A stretch of 64,000 bases of DNA from NCBI GenBank assembly GCA_964542645.1, contig CAZIUG010000007.1, positions 372,001 to 436,000 of the forward strand, in the 5' to 3' direction. The first letter of the stretch is position 1. Every line of letters starts with the position of its first letter. Of this stretch, positions 35,137-44,290 are shown one piece after another. Source of the DNA: Moanibacter sp964542645 (lineage in GTDB: Bacteria > Verrucomicrobiota > Verrucomicrobiia > Opitutales > UBA2987). The notes below the pieces were generated by a model. It worked only from the letters and a program-made list of their open reading frames with translations. It did not search any database and was not told the DNA's origin. The translations under genes and the position numbers were made by a program.

Positions 35137-36558
35137 TCAGGCGTTAGCCTCGCTGGCGGCAACCGCTTCGTCAATTCCACCTTTCATGTAAAAATCGTTT
35201 TCGGGAACATGGTCCAACTCCCCATCTAGGATCATCTTAAACCCCTTGATCGTATCCTCCACCCGGACATAAGCTCCGGGGAAGCCAGTAAAGACCTCTG
35301 CAACGTGAAAAGGTTGCGAGAGAAACTTCTGTATCTTTCTAGCTCTAAATACAATCTGCTTGTCTTCAGGCGAAAGCTCATCGATACCCAGAATAGCTAT
35401 GATATCCTGGAGATCATTATAGCGCTGTAGAACGCCCTGGACCCCTCGTGCAGTTTGGAAATGTTCTTCTCCGACGATCGCAGGATCTAGGGCATTGGAG
35501 GTTGAAGCCAGAGAATCCACTGCGGGATAGATCCCTAATTCCGCAATTCGACGCTCGAGAACGATGGTTGAATCAAGATGCGCAAAAGTTGTGGCCGGAG
35601 CGGGATCAGTCAAGTCGTCGGCCGGAACATAAATCGCCTGGAAGGAAGTGATTGACCCTTTCTTGGTAGAAGTGATCCTCTCCTGTAGCAGTCCCATCTC
35701 TTGAGAAAGCGTCGGCTGGTAACCGACTGACGAGGGCGAGCGCCCAAGTAGAGCAGAGACCTCAGACCCCGCTTGAGAGAAACGAAAGATGTTATCAATA
35801 AAGAGGAGCACATCCTGGTTCTGCTCATCCCGAAAGTACTCAGCCATTGTGAGACCGCTCAGTCCAACCCGCATCCGGGCTCCGGGCGGTTCATTCATTT
35901 GTCCATAGCAGAGTGCCACTTTCGAATTAGCAATGTTTTCTTGATCGATTACGCCAGCCTCGGACATTTCGTGATAGAGATCATTTCCCTCCCGGGAACG
36001 CTCCCCTACCCCACAAAACACGGAATAGCCGCCGTGCGCTTTGGCGATATTGTTGATTAACTCCATGATGACAACCGTTTTCCCAACACCTGCGCCGCCA
36101 AAAGCCCCCACTTTGCCTCCCTTGATGAAGGGACAAATGAGATCGATCACCTTGATACCTGTTTCCAAAATATTTGCTTGGGTATCTTGATCAATAAGGG
36201 ATGGGGGCGGACGGTGGATAGGATAACGCTTCTCGTATTGGACCTCCCCAAGCTCATCGACCGGTTCGCCTATCACATTGAAAATTCGTCCGAGCACACC
36301 ATCGCCGACAGGAACCGAAATTGAATCACCAGTATCCATAACCTCCATTCCTCGCACCAGCCCCTCAGTTGAAGACATAGCCACAGTGCGAACGATTCCC
36401 TCGCCAAGGTGCTGTTGGATTTCGAGTGTCAACCGATTTTTATTCCCACTCACCTCAAAATCTACTTCCAGGGCCTGATACACTTCTGGAACTTCTCCCG
36501 CATCGAACTGAACGTCGACGACTGCTCCGATAACTTGCACAATTTTTCCAGTATTCAT
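35137..36558 (-). CDS. atpD: ATP synthase beta subunit
   Basis: 473-residue catalytic F1 subunit. Motifs: GGAGVGKTVVIMELI (P-loop), GVGERSREGNDLYHEM (catalytic Glu and Arg), VALCYGQMNEPPGARMRVGLSGLTMAEYFRD, LLFIDNIFRFSQAGSEVSALLGRSPSSVGYQPTL and YVPADDLTDPAPATTFAHLD. Length is typical. It sits between atpG and atpC in the canonical order. Confidence 0.98.
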   Translation of the reverse strand: MNTGKIVQVIGAVVDVQFDAGEVPEVYQALEVDFEVSGNKNRLTLEIQQHLGEGIVRTVAMSSTEGLVRGMEVMDTGDSISVPVGDGVLGRIFNVIGEPVDELGEVQYEKRYPIHRPPPSLIDQDTQANILETGIKVIDLICPFIKGGKVGAFGGAGVGKTVVIMELINNIAKAHGGYSVFCGVGERSREGNDLYHEMSEAGVIDQENIANSKVALCYGQMNEPPGARMRVGLSGLTMAEYFRDEQNQDVLLFIDNIFRFSQAGSEVSALLGRSPSSVGYQPTLSQEMGLLQERITSTKKGSITSFQAIYVPADDLTDPAPATTFAHLDSTIVLERRIAELGIYPAVDSLASTSNALDPAIVGEEHFQTARGVQGVLQRYNDLQDIIAILGIDELSPEDKQIVFRARKIQKFLSQPFHVAEVFTGFPGAYVRVEDTIKGFKMILDGELDHVPENDFYMKGGIDEAVAASEANA

Positions 36559-36596
36559 TTCTTTATTTTCAATTATCTCAAAAGTTGAAATCGTCG

Positions 36597-37472
36597 TCAG
36601 CCTGCGAAACTGGCCGCAGAGATTTCAAGGATCTCTTGTGTTATAGAGGCCTGACGCACTTTGTTATACTCCAGTGTAAGGTCGTCCACTAAGCCGTTGG
36701 CATTGTCTGTTGCCGTTTTCATCGCCACCATCCGTGCGCTGTGTTCGGAAGCCTTTCCTTCTAGCACCATCTGATAAACCTCCTGCTTAACGTACAGATC
36801 AAGGAGTTCATGGAGAATAACGTCGGGAGCTGGCTCAAAAAGAATCTCACGGTCATCAGATCGAAGACTTGCCGAGTCAGACACCAATTCAGCTTCTTTT
36901 TCTAGTATCGTCTTCAAATCCACGAGTGGAATAAGAGGATTACGAGACGGTGTCTGAATAAGAGTATTTTCGAATCGGGAGTAAATGATTTCTATGGTGT
37001 CGACATCTCCGTCTTCGTAGGCCTTAATCAACAATTCAATTGCCGGTCTCACTTCGGAAAATCGAACCTGGTCAGTGACCGAAAATTCAGCGACTAAGTT
37101 CCTTCTCGCCCGGCTTAAAAACTGTGCTCCCTTTCGGCCCAAAGTGACGAACTGCGCTCCTTCCTCAACCTCGGTAAGTAATCGAAATAAATTTGAATTC
37201 AGTGGTCCGCAGAGTCCCTTGTCGGTACTGATGAGCAAAATGCCTCGCCTCCGCACCTGGCGCTCCTTGAGAAAAGGATGCTCGAAATCAGTTACTCGCT
37301 CACCCACCGCACTGAGAATTTCAGCCAACAGAGCCGCGTAGGGACGGCCTTGCAGGGCCATGTCCTGCGCACGCTTCATCTTCGAAGCTGCTACCAGCTG
37401 CATAGCCCTGGTAATCTGCGAAGTGTTTTTAACACTCCGAATTCGCCGGCGAATATCTCGGGTATTAGGCAT
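36597..37472 (-). CDS. atpG: ATP synthase gamma subunit
   Basis: 291-residue rotor shaft of F1. N-terminal RRIRSVKNTSQITRAMQLVAASKMKRAQ and C-terminal SEHSARMVAMKTATDNANGLVDDLTLEYNKVRQASITQEILEI are the conserved paired helices. The middle domain includes ILLISTDKGLCGPLNSNLFR. It lies 65 bases downstream of atpA. Confidence 0.97.
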   Translation of the reverse strand: MPNTRDIRRRIRSVKNTSQITRAMQLVAASKMKRAQDMALQGRPYAALLAEILSAVGERVTDFEHPFLKERQVRRRGILLISTDKGLCGPLNSNLFRLLTEVEEGAQFVTLGRKGAQFLSRARRNLVAEFSVTDQVRFSEVRPAIELLIKAYEDGDVDTIEIIYSRFENTLIQTPSRNPLIPLVDLKTILEKEAELVSDSASLRSDDREILFEPAPDVILHELLDLYVKQEVYQMVLEGKASEHSARMVAMKTATDNANGLVDDLTLEYNKVRQASITQEILEISAASFAG

Positions 37473-37537
37473 ATTAGACTGAACTTACCAACTAAACATT
37501 CGAATCCTGAGTCGTACTCCTATAAAAACACCACTCC

Positions 37538-39070
37538 TTAGCTGAATGTCTTTTTCCAATCTTCTAATGCGGACTTAAGCTCATCTAAGATTTCTTCTGT
37601 GAGCTCTTTTTCACTTCCGATTTTTTCCAAGAGAGCACTCTGCCGGTTATCCAGATACTCCTGAATCGAACCGCTGGCTTCAACGACTTTACTTGTTTCA
37701 ACCTCGTCCAAATAGCCATTCTGGGCTGCCCAAAGGAGGCCAATCTGGATTTCTACTGGCTTCGGGGAGAATGCGGCCTGCTTAAAAAGCTCAACGAGCA
37801 GGGAACCACGATCGAGTTGAGCTTTAGTTCTCGCATCAAGATCTGACCCAAATTGAGCAAAAGCAGCCAACTCCCGGTACTGCGCAAGTTCCAACTTCAC
37901 CTGTCCGGCGACTGATTTACAGGCTTTAATTTGGGCTGCTGAACCTACACGGGAGACCGACAATCCCACAGATATGGCGGGCCGAATGCCTTGGTTAAAG
38001 AGATCCGTTTCAAGAAAGATCTGACCATCAGTTATCGAAATTACATTTGTAGGAATGTAAGCCGATACATCCCCTGCCTGTGTCTCGATAATCGGTAGTG
38101 CAGTAAGAGATCCGTTTCCATTCTCGGAATTCAAACGCGCCGCCCTTTCAAGAAGTCGGCTGTGAAGGTAGAATACATCGCCTGGAAACGCTTCCCTTCC
38201 CGAGGGTCGCTTGAGGACAAGGGAGATCTGACGGTAGGCCACGGCGTGTTTGGAAAGGTCGTCGTAGGTAATTAGAGCATCCATCCCGTTTTCCATGAAC
38301 CATTCTCCCATAGCCGCACCGGAATAAGGAGCTATGTACTGGTTAGCGGGATTGTCTGCGGCAGGAGCAGCCACAATAATAGCGTATTCTAGCGCACCGT
38401 TTTCTTCCAGGACATTGATAGTGCGAGCGATGTTGGCATTCTTCTGTCCCACCGCGACATAGATAGAATAGAGTGGTCGAAAATCAGGGTCACCACTTTC
38501 TTCTCCCTTACGGTTGATAACCGCTTGATTGATGATAGTGTCAATCGCTATGGTCGTCTTACCGGTCGAGCGGTCACCAATAATTAGCTCCCTCTGGCCC
38601 CGCCCAATTGGAATCATGGAGTCGATCGCCATAATTCCGGTTTGTACCGGCTGGTCAACCGACTGCCTTGGTATGATGCCGGGTGCTGTCTTCTCCACCG
38701 GATAATACTCCTCCGAAGCAATCGGTCCTTTCCCATCAACTGGGCGACCCAGCGCGTCAACTACCCTGCCCAAAAGGCCCTTCCCCACCGGAACAGAAAG
38801 TAAACGACCGGTTGTCTTGACTTCGTCTCCCTCTTTGAGGTGGCTGGTTTCACCCATGATAACACACCCCACCTCATTTTCTTCGAGATTGAGAGCGATT
38901 CCGAAGACGTCTTTCGGAAATTCGATCATCTCGTTGTACATGACTTCGGAAAGTCCTTCGATTTTCGCTACCCCATCAGCTACATGAGTGATAGCTCCCG
39001 TGTTTTTCCTTATGACCTTAGTCTCAAGACCCGCGATCTCTTGCTGAATCTGTTCGACAATTGTACTCAT
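37538..39070 (-). CDS. atpA: ATP synthase alpha subunit
   Basis: 510-residue non-catalytic F1 subunit. It has the P-loop GDRSTGKTTIAIDTII, YVAVGQKNANIARTINVLEENGALEY, APYSGAAMGEWFMENG, YDDLSKHAVAYRQISL and the conserved Arg of SVGLSVSRVGSAAQIKA. The N-terminus contains the usual delta-binding region. Start codon 24 bases after the atpH stop. Confidence 0.98.
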   Translation of the reverse strand: MSTIVEQIQQEIAGLETKVIRKNTGAITHVADGVAKIEGLSEVMYNEMIEFPKDVFGIALNLEENEVGCVIMGETSHLKEGDEVKTTGRLLSVPVGKGLLGRVVDALGRPVDGKGPIASEEYYPVEKTAPGIIPRQSVDQPVQTGIMAIDSMIPIGRGQRELIIGDRSTGKTTIAIDTIINQAVINRKGEESGDPDFRPLYSIYVAVGQKNANIARTINVLEENGALEYAIIVAAPAADNPANQYIAPYSGAAMGEWFMENGMDALITYDDLSKHAVAYRQISLVLKRPSGREAFPGDVFYLHSRLLERAARLNSENGNGSLTALPIIETQAGDVSAYIPTNVISITDGQIFLETDLFNQGIRPAISVGLSVSRVGSAAQIKACKSVAGQVKLELAQYRELAAFAQFGSDLDARTKAQLDRGSLLVELFKQAAFSPKPVEIQIGLLWAAQNGYLDEVETSKVVEASGSIQEYLDNRQSALLEKIGSEKELTEEILDELKSALEDWKKTFS

Positions 39071-39093
39071 ACGAATCTCCCGTGTATTCCTGT

Positions 39094-39516
39094 TTATTCG
39101 GCCTTGCCGGAGAGGCCTGTTAGATTACCGGCTATTGAGGATTCAAAAACATCATCTGCAATGCTAACTCGAATTCCTGCTATTAAGTTAGGATTTTCAC
39201 GGCGCTGGCTCGTGATCACCCGCCCATAGCGTGTCGAGAGCATTTGCTCTATCGATTCGAAGATCTCAGAACTTATGCGACCTGCGTGCTCCACGACTGC
39301 TTCGCTATTCCGAATCTCCTGTTTCACGTAATAGAGATAAAGCTTGAGAACCTTTATATGCAAAAAATGAAATGTTGGTTTCAGGTTGCTCGGAGGTCGC
39401 TCCCGCAATACCTGCAAAACCCCCTGTACTCGCTCATCAGAGAGCCGTCCGTCATTCCCCAAACTTAGTTCAACCAACTTTCGGGCGAAATCTTTCAGTG
39501 CTTGATCTGCTATCAT
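39094..39516 (-). CDS. atpH: ATP synthase delta subunit (short form)
   Basis: 140 residues; part of the peripheral stalk joining alpha to the b dimer. The C-terminal FEIESIEQ-type region is seen as VITSQRRENPNLIAGIRVSIADDVFESSIAGNLTGL. It is shorter than the common ~175 residues, chiefly by a reduced N-terminal helical domain. Its start overlaps the atpF stop by 4 bases, so the start is fixed and the shortness is not a calling error. Confidence 0.88.
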   Translation of the reverse strand: MIADQALKDFARKLVELSLGNDGRLSDERVQGVLQVLRERPPSNLKPTFHFLHIKVLKLYLYYVKQEIRNSEAVVEHAGRISSEIFESIEQMLSTRYGRVITSQRRENPNLIAGIRVSIADDVFESSIAGNLTGLSGKAE

Positions 39517-40082
39517 TCCACACTAGCCAGCTCTCTCGACGCTGCTTCGTTGTATCGAGTTCGGTCTTCCTCTGGGAGTTCCCGCCTCAGAACCTTGGCC
39601 GCAACCTGCACGACCAACGAGGCGATCTCTTGTCGAACATCGGCAAGCATTCTTATGCGTTCCATTTCGATTGTTTGCTCTGCTCGCCTCAATATGTCCT
39701 CCGCTTTCTCAGCAGCCTCCTTCGACTGCTTTTCCAACATAACCTTCGCGCTCTCTCTTGTCTCTTGAAGAATATTTTGCGCTTCCTGGTGCGCCTTTTT
39801 AAGAGTCTCCGCCTCTTTTTTCTCAGCTTCTTCCAGCTTCGATTTCATTTCTTCCGCATACTGAAGTCCATCAGCTATCCTCTTTTGTCTGTCCTCTATC
39901 GTGTTAAGGACAGGCTTGAAGGCGAACCGATAGAGAATGAAAGCGACCAGACAGAAATTGACGATCTGGGCAATGAGAAAACGCCAATCAACCCCGAACT
40001 GGCGGGCCAGGCTGGCAACGGTTCCCAGCTCCTCTCCAGCTCCCCCTGCGGCAGCAACAAACAAAAACAGCGAATCAATCAT
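39513..40082 (-). CDS. atpF: ATP synthase b subunit
   Basis: 189 residues. An N-terminal membrane helix (about 35-55, FLIAQIVNFCLVAFILYRFAF) is preceded by a segment of about 30 mostly small residues. A long charged coiled coil follows (DRQKRIADGLQYAEEMKSKLEEAEKKEAETLKKAHQEAQNIL) reaching up the peripheral stalk. Standard position after atpE and before atpH. Confidence 0.95.
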   Translation of the reverse strand: MIDSLFLFVAAAGGAGEELGTVASLARQFGVDWRFLIAQIVNFCLVAFILYRFAFKPVLNTIEDRQKRIADGLQYAEEMKSKLEEAEKKEAETLKKAHQEAQNILQETRESAKVMLEKQSKEAAEKAEDILRRAEQTIEMERIRMLADVRQEIASLVVQVAAKVLRRELPEEDRTRYNEAASRELASVE

Positions 40083-40143
40083 TTTATAAAAAGAAAACGC
40101 CGCAGCTCGCTCCCATATTTCCGGCCACGCGTTTCAATTAAAT

Positions 40144-40365
40144 TTACTTTCCGAGGAAAAGCGCGTAAAAGGCGACAGCCTCCGCTAACGCCATCCCAAG
40201 AATGGACTGCACCAAAATTTTCCCTGATGCTCCTGGATTTCGGCCCACTGCTTCGACTGCCTTCATGCCGACCAGCGCTACCCCAAAGGCAGCACTGAGA
40301 CAACCCAAGCCCCCTTGAAGCCCATAGTGAATGTTTCCGCTCATTTCTGCGAGTAACTGTATCAT
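40144..40365 (-). CDS. atpE: ATP synthase c subunit
   Basis: 73-residue proteolipid of two membrane helices forming the rotor ring. The polar loop has GRNPGASGKI and helix 2 has MALAEAVAFYALFLG, whose Glu is the ion-binding carboxylate. The residue after it is Ala, not the Ser/Thr of sodium-binding rings, which favours proton coupling (inference). A 120-bp gap separates it from atpB and contains the short palindrome AAGGTTAACCTT at 40382-40393. Confidence 0.94.
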   Translation of the reverse strand: MIQLLAEMSGNIHYGLQGGLGCLSAAFGVALVGMKAVEAVGRNPGASGKILVQSILGMALAEAVAFYALFLGK

Positions 40366-40485
40366 CTAATCTACTTTGTTTAAGGTTAACCTTCTAATGA
40401 CAACCACAGAGTCTACGTTCGGCACGGATTGGCTACCGCTGACATAATAACCCTATGGAAATTCTTAAAAATCTTCTTCCCCATG

Positions 40486-41346
40486 TTAATGCCCATGTTC
40501 CTCCCCTTCATGGTTACAAATCAAGCCAATATATACGGCGATCAACAAAGTGAAAACGAGAGCTTGCACAAGTCCAATTAGTGTTTCGAGAAAATAAAAA
40601 GGTACGGGGACAACCCAAGGGGCCATTCCGGTAATACTCGTAAGCAGGTTTTCCCCTCCAAACATATTCCCATAAAGTCGAAACGAAAGAGAAACAGGCC
40701 GAACGAGAATCGAAATGATTTCAATCAGCCCCACGGCAAGAAAGATAAAGAATAGAAAAATATACAGTGCACCAGGAACCTCCGACTTGTCCGCCTTGTT
40801 ACCGAAAAGGTCATAAAGCACCATTTTAGGCCCGGAGTACTTCATTATGTAAAACCCCCAAGCGACAAAGGATACAATCGACAGAGCGAGCGTCATGTTC
40901 AAATCAGTGTTGGCGGGGCGATAAAAGTAGGTCAGAAGACCTCCTTCCTTGATTCCAAAGCTTCCCACTCCCGGCAATAAACCACTCCAGTTGTGGATTA
41001 GGATGAATGTAAAAAATCCAAGTAAGAGCGGGAAAGTAGGCTTTACCATCCGTTTTCCGACAATCGGTGCAATAATATCGCGAATCCCTTCCATCAGGCT
41101 CTCTACAACAGCTTGTCCTCGGGTCGGTATAAGCTTCGGACTTCCAGCTGCGAGACGGAAAACCAGAATGATCAACAAAGAAAACACCCAACTAGTTACC
41201 ATAGAATTGGTAATCGGAAGCCCTGAGAAATCCGTAAGCTTGTAGGCATACGGAGATACTCCACCAGTATCACCCGCCGCACAAAGAGAACTTGTAGCAG
41301 AGAATATAGCAAGGGGGTATAACGTTAGCCTATAGATTCTAATCAA
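40486..41346 (-). CDS. atpB: ATP synthase a subunit
   Basis: 286 residues, about six membrane helices, first gene of the atp operon. The essential arginine is in VSLSFRLYGNMFGGENLL, and the C-terminal YFLETLIGLVQALVFTLLIAVYIGLI lines the proton half-channel. The N-terminus (LYPLAIFSATSSLCAAGD) resembles a cleavable signal peptide, seen in some a subunits. No atpI is encoded upstream. Confidence 0.95.
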   Translation of the reverse strand: MIRIYRLTLYPLAIFSATSSLCAAGDTGGVSPYAYKLTDFSGLPITNSMVTSWVFSLLIILVFRLAAGSPKLIPTRGQAVVESLMEGIRDIIAPIVGKRMVKPTFPLLLGFFTFILIHNWSGLLPGVGSFGIKEGGLLTYFYRPANTDLNMTLALSIVSFVAWGFYIMKYSGPKMVLYDLFGNKADKSEVPGALYIFLFFIFLAVGLIEIISILVRPVSLSFRLYGNMFGGENLLTSITGMAPWVVPVPFYFLETLIGLVQALVFTLLIAVYIGLICNHEGEEHGH

Positions 41347-41645
41347 GTGTCCTGCCCTTATTGTCCGAAAACTCGAAGAATTTTGCGAAACCCGATGACT
41401 TATGAGCCGGCCATCTGGGTTGCGTCAATCTTTCATTTTCATTTAAATATCAGTCCTGCCCTTATCAGAGGTCAATCTATCCCCGGCCCACGACCATCCT
41501 CCCCTGATTCCAGCACAAGTAAGTACTATTCCAAATCCTCCCAAACCTCTACATAAAAGGAACCGCCAGTTGAAGGACGGAGCCATCCACACGATTGGAA
41601 GATTCTTTCCCCAGCCAGATCTTAATTTTACTCCCCTTTAGAATT
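41347..41645. other. Intergenic region upstream of the atp operon
   Basis: About 299 bp between atpB and trmB, both on the minus strand. No gene or structured RNA seen. It should hold the atp promoter, but I could not pick a convincing -35/-10 pair. Confidence 0.4.
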
Positions 41646-42317
41646 TTATAAAAGTTTGAAATGGTTCACGCTACATCCCAAACCTTCTCCCCTTACAGCT
41701 ACCAAGGACTGATATTCACCCAATAACCTTTCAAAAAATGTCTCTTCCTCAAAGGGCCAGGCACGTTTCGAATCTATCCTCCAATCCGAACTAGAATCGA
41801 TCAGCTCGCGGGTCCAATCAAAATATGGCCCGTAATCAGTGCGAAAGCAGAGTTCGCCTCCTTCCTCCACCCGCTCTCCCAACCGCCTTAAAAAGGAAGC
41901 TTGAATAAGCCTATTCTTGTGATGCCTTTTTTTTGGCCAAGGATCTGAAAAAATTATAAAGACCTTTTTTACCGATACCTTCGGAGGCAGAGCTTGAAGG
42001 ATCTCGGTTCCTTCTGCCCTGAGGAAATCTAAATTCTCCAGGTTTTTATTATTTCTTTTTCGCAATGCTTTTACCAATCTCCTTCTGATTATATCCACAC
42101 CTAAGCATCGCTCGTTTGGGTAAGTTTCAGCATAGGCGGCCAGGAAATGGCCATGCCCACATCCAACCTCCAAGGTCAACCGGGTAGGTTCTCTAAATAA
42201 TTCTATACACTTACGCTTAAGCGCTGCCTTTCTAATCCGCGAGCGTTCAAGATATTCCTGGTAATTACCTACCTTCCTATTCTCCCATGTGTTTATTTTA
42301 TTATTAACCCAATTAAT
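41646..42317 (-). CDS. trmB: tRNA (guanine-N7-)-methyltransferase; start codon irregular
   Basis: Class I SAM methyltransferase that makes m7G46 in tRNA. Motifs: LTLEVGCGHGHFLAAYAE (SAM site), CLGVDIIRRRLVKAL, FIIFSDPWPKKRHHKNRL (TrmB signature) and FRTDYGPYFDW. The only ordinary start (TTG 42179) falls just before the SAM motif and would remove the N-terminal helix. The frame stays open upstream to 42326 and encodes a TrmB-like NYQEYLERSRIRKAALKRK, giving the usual ~220-residue length. No ATG, GTG or TTG exists in that extension, so I place the start at the ATT at 42317 tentatively. A base error is an alternative. Confidence 0.8.
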   Translation of the reverse strand: MNWVNNKINTWENRKVGNYQEYLERSRIRKAALKRKCIELFREPTRLTLEVGCGHGHFLAAYAETYPNERCLGVDIIRRRLVKALRKRNNKNLENLDFLRAEGTEILQALPPKVSVKKVFIIFSDPWPKKRHHKNRLIQASFLRRLGERVEEGGELCFRTDYGPYFDWTRELIDSSSDWRIDSKRAWPFEEETFFERLLGEYQSLVAVRGEGLGCSVNHFKLL

Positions 42318-42408
42318 GTCGTAATTTTAGTTAGGGATTTAACCTAAATTCAACCTCCCCGAAAAGATTCAGTTCCATTACAGATAGAAGCCGCAATTAT
42401 AAATTACC

Positions 42409-44289
42409 TTATTCAACCAAATCCCTTTTTTTTCCCGTTTTTGCCAACAATACCATCAAAATACTTATATCAGTTGGATTTACTCCACTAATTCGACCAG
42501 CCTGGCCCAAAGTGTACGGCTGAATCGACTCAAGTTTTTCTATACATTCCTGTTTCAATCCCGTAATTCCTTTATATTCGAACCCTTCTGGAATCCTTAT
42601 CAAATCTAATGACTTAAACTTTTCGGCCTGTTTAGCTTCCCTCTCTAAATAGCCCCTAAAGCCAACCTGGTACAGAACCTCCGCCCTTATAGCCTGAGTT
42701 AGGCCCAAAAACTCGTTTGGCAATTTAGAGGTATCTCCTCCCCTTCGTATCAAATCTCCGTACGTACCATGTGGTCCAGCTTTCCCTTCAAGCAAATTGA
42801 TCCATTTCTTTATTGAATCTATCTTGCCCTCAATATTTCCTAACCGCTTCTTCGTTAACAGGTTATGCCTTCTCGCGTGTTTCGCAAGCCGGATCTCTGC
42901 ACTCCCATGATTAAGCATCAATCTATACTCTGCTCGGCTGGTGAACATCCTATATGGCTCTTTAGTTCCTTTCGTAACGAGATCGTCTATCAAAACACCG
43001 ATATAAGCTTCATCTCTTCCCAAAACTAAGGGATCCTCTCCCCTAACCTTCATCACGGCATTAACACCGGCAATCAGACCCTGAGCAGCCGCCTCCTCAT
43101 AACCTGATGTACCGTTAATCTGGCCTGCAAAAAAAAGTCCTTCTATTTTTTTCGACTCAAGAGAAGATAAAAGTTGTGTTGGAGGAGCAAAATCATATTC
43201 AACTGCGTAAGCTGGTCTTAATACCCTGACTGATTCTAACCCTTTAACAGTCCGTAACATATCTATCTGTACATCAAAAGGAAGACTTGTAGACATACCG
43301 TTAACATACCATTCATCAGTATTCCTCCCCTCCGGCTCCAGGAAAACCAGATGCCTTTCTCGTTGAGCGAACCGCACAACCTTATCTTCTATGCTCGGGC
43401 AATACCGAGGGCCGGCACCTTCAATTATTCCTTTGTACAAAGGAGAACGTTTCAAGTTCCGCCGAACTAATTGGTTTGTCTTTGATGAAGTATAGGTAGT
43501 CCAGCAGGAAACTTGTTGATTTCCCGGAGTCCACCCTAGCTTTCTCTGCCCTTCTTGTTCCACGTGGAACAAATCCTCAGCTCCCCTTGTGTCAAAAAAA
43601 CTAAAAAAGGTCGGATCATCATCCCCTTTTTGTTCTAGGAGCCCATTGAAATCAATACTGCTACCCAAGATTCGAGGTGGAGTTCCTGTTTTCAACCTAT
43701 TTAATTCTATTCCTGACTTCATCAAACTATTTGACAAAGTATTAGAGGAAAAATCACCAAGCCGACCTCCTTCATTCTGATTTTTCCCAATATGCATCAT
43801 CCCACGCAAAAATGTACCTGTTGTTACAATAACGCTTTCCCCATAGAATTTTACCCCTAGATTCGTGTCTACACCGCAAATCCGCCCTTTGTTTATAATA
43901 AGTTCACTTACAATCCCTTGAAACAAACTTAGATTTTCCTGCAATTCAAGAATGTGTTTCATCCGAAATTGATAAGCTTTTTTATCACATTGTGCTCTCG
44001 GCGCTTGAACGGCCGGACCCTTAGACGCGTTTAAAAGCCGAAATTGGATTCCGGTTGTATCAGTATTCACCGCCATTTCGCCCCCTAAAGCGTCTATTTC
44101 ACGAACTATTTGACCCTTTGCCTGGCCACCTATTGCTGGATTACAGCTCATTTGTGCAATCGAATCAATGTTTCCTGTAAGAATAAGCGTTCGACCTCCT
44201 ATCCTTGCCGCAGCTAATGCCGCTTCACATCCTGCATGTCCACCCCCGCAGACTAAAACATCAAATCTTGCTTCAGAATTAGTTGGCAT
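42409..44289 (-). CDS. mnmG: tRNA uridine-5-carboxymethylaminomethyl modification enzyme MnmG (GidA)
   Basis: 626 residues from ATG 44289. With MnmE it installs the cmnm5 group on U34 of tRNAs reading NNA/NNG codons. FAD-binding FDVLVCGGGHAGCEAALAAARIG, then MSCNPAIGGQAKGQIVREIDALGGEM, LNASKGPAVQAPRAQCDK, GLFFAGQINGTSGYEEAAAQGLIAG and the C-terminal GISGVNPTDISILMVLL-type segment are all present. Earlier in-frame starts exist up to 44346 but overlap mnmE. mnmE ends one base upstream, so the pair is coupled. The gene is noticeably AT-richer than the window average. Confidence 0.95.
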   Translation of the reverse strand: MPTNSEARFDVLVCGGGHAGCEAALAAARIGGRTLILTGNIDSIAQMSCNPAIGGQAKGQIVREIDALGGEMAVNTDTTGIQFRLLNASKGPAVQAPRAQCDKKAYQFRMKHILELQENLSLFQGIVSELIINKGRICGVDTNLGVKFYGESVIVTTGTFLRGMMHIGKNQNEGGRLGDFSSNTLSNSLMKSGIELNRLKTGTPPRILGSSIDFNGLLEQKGDDDPTFFSFFDTRGAEDLFHVEQEGQRKLGWTPGNQQVSCWTTYTSSKTNQLVRRNLKRSPLYKGIIEGAGPRYCPSIEDKVVRFAQRERHLVFLEPEGRNTDEWYVNGMSTSLPFDVQIDMLRTVKGLESVRVLRPAYAVEYDFAPPTQLLSSLESKKIEGLFFAGQINGTSGYEEAAAQGLIAGVNAVMKVRGEDPLVLGRDEAYIGVLIDDLVTKGTKEPYRMFTSRAEYRLMLNHGSAEIRLAKHARRHNLLTKKRLGNIEGKIDSIKKWINLLEGKAGPHGTYGDLIRRGGDTSKLPNEFLGLTQAIRAEVLYQVGFRGYLEREAKQAEKFKSLDLIRIPEGFEYKGITGLKQECIEKLESIQPYTLGQAGRISGVNPTDISILMVLLAKTGKKRDLVE

Positions 44290-44290
44290 C

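Noticed and set aside
40382..40393. 12-bp palindrome AAGGTTAACCTT between atpE and atpB
   Set aside because: Short, no associated T-run or promoter, and such palindromes occur by chance in 64 kb.
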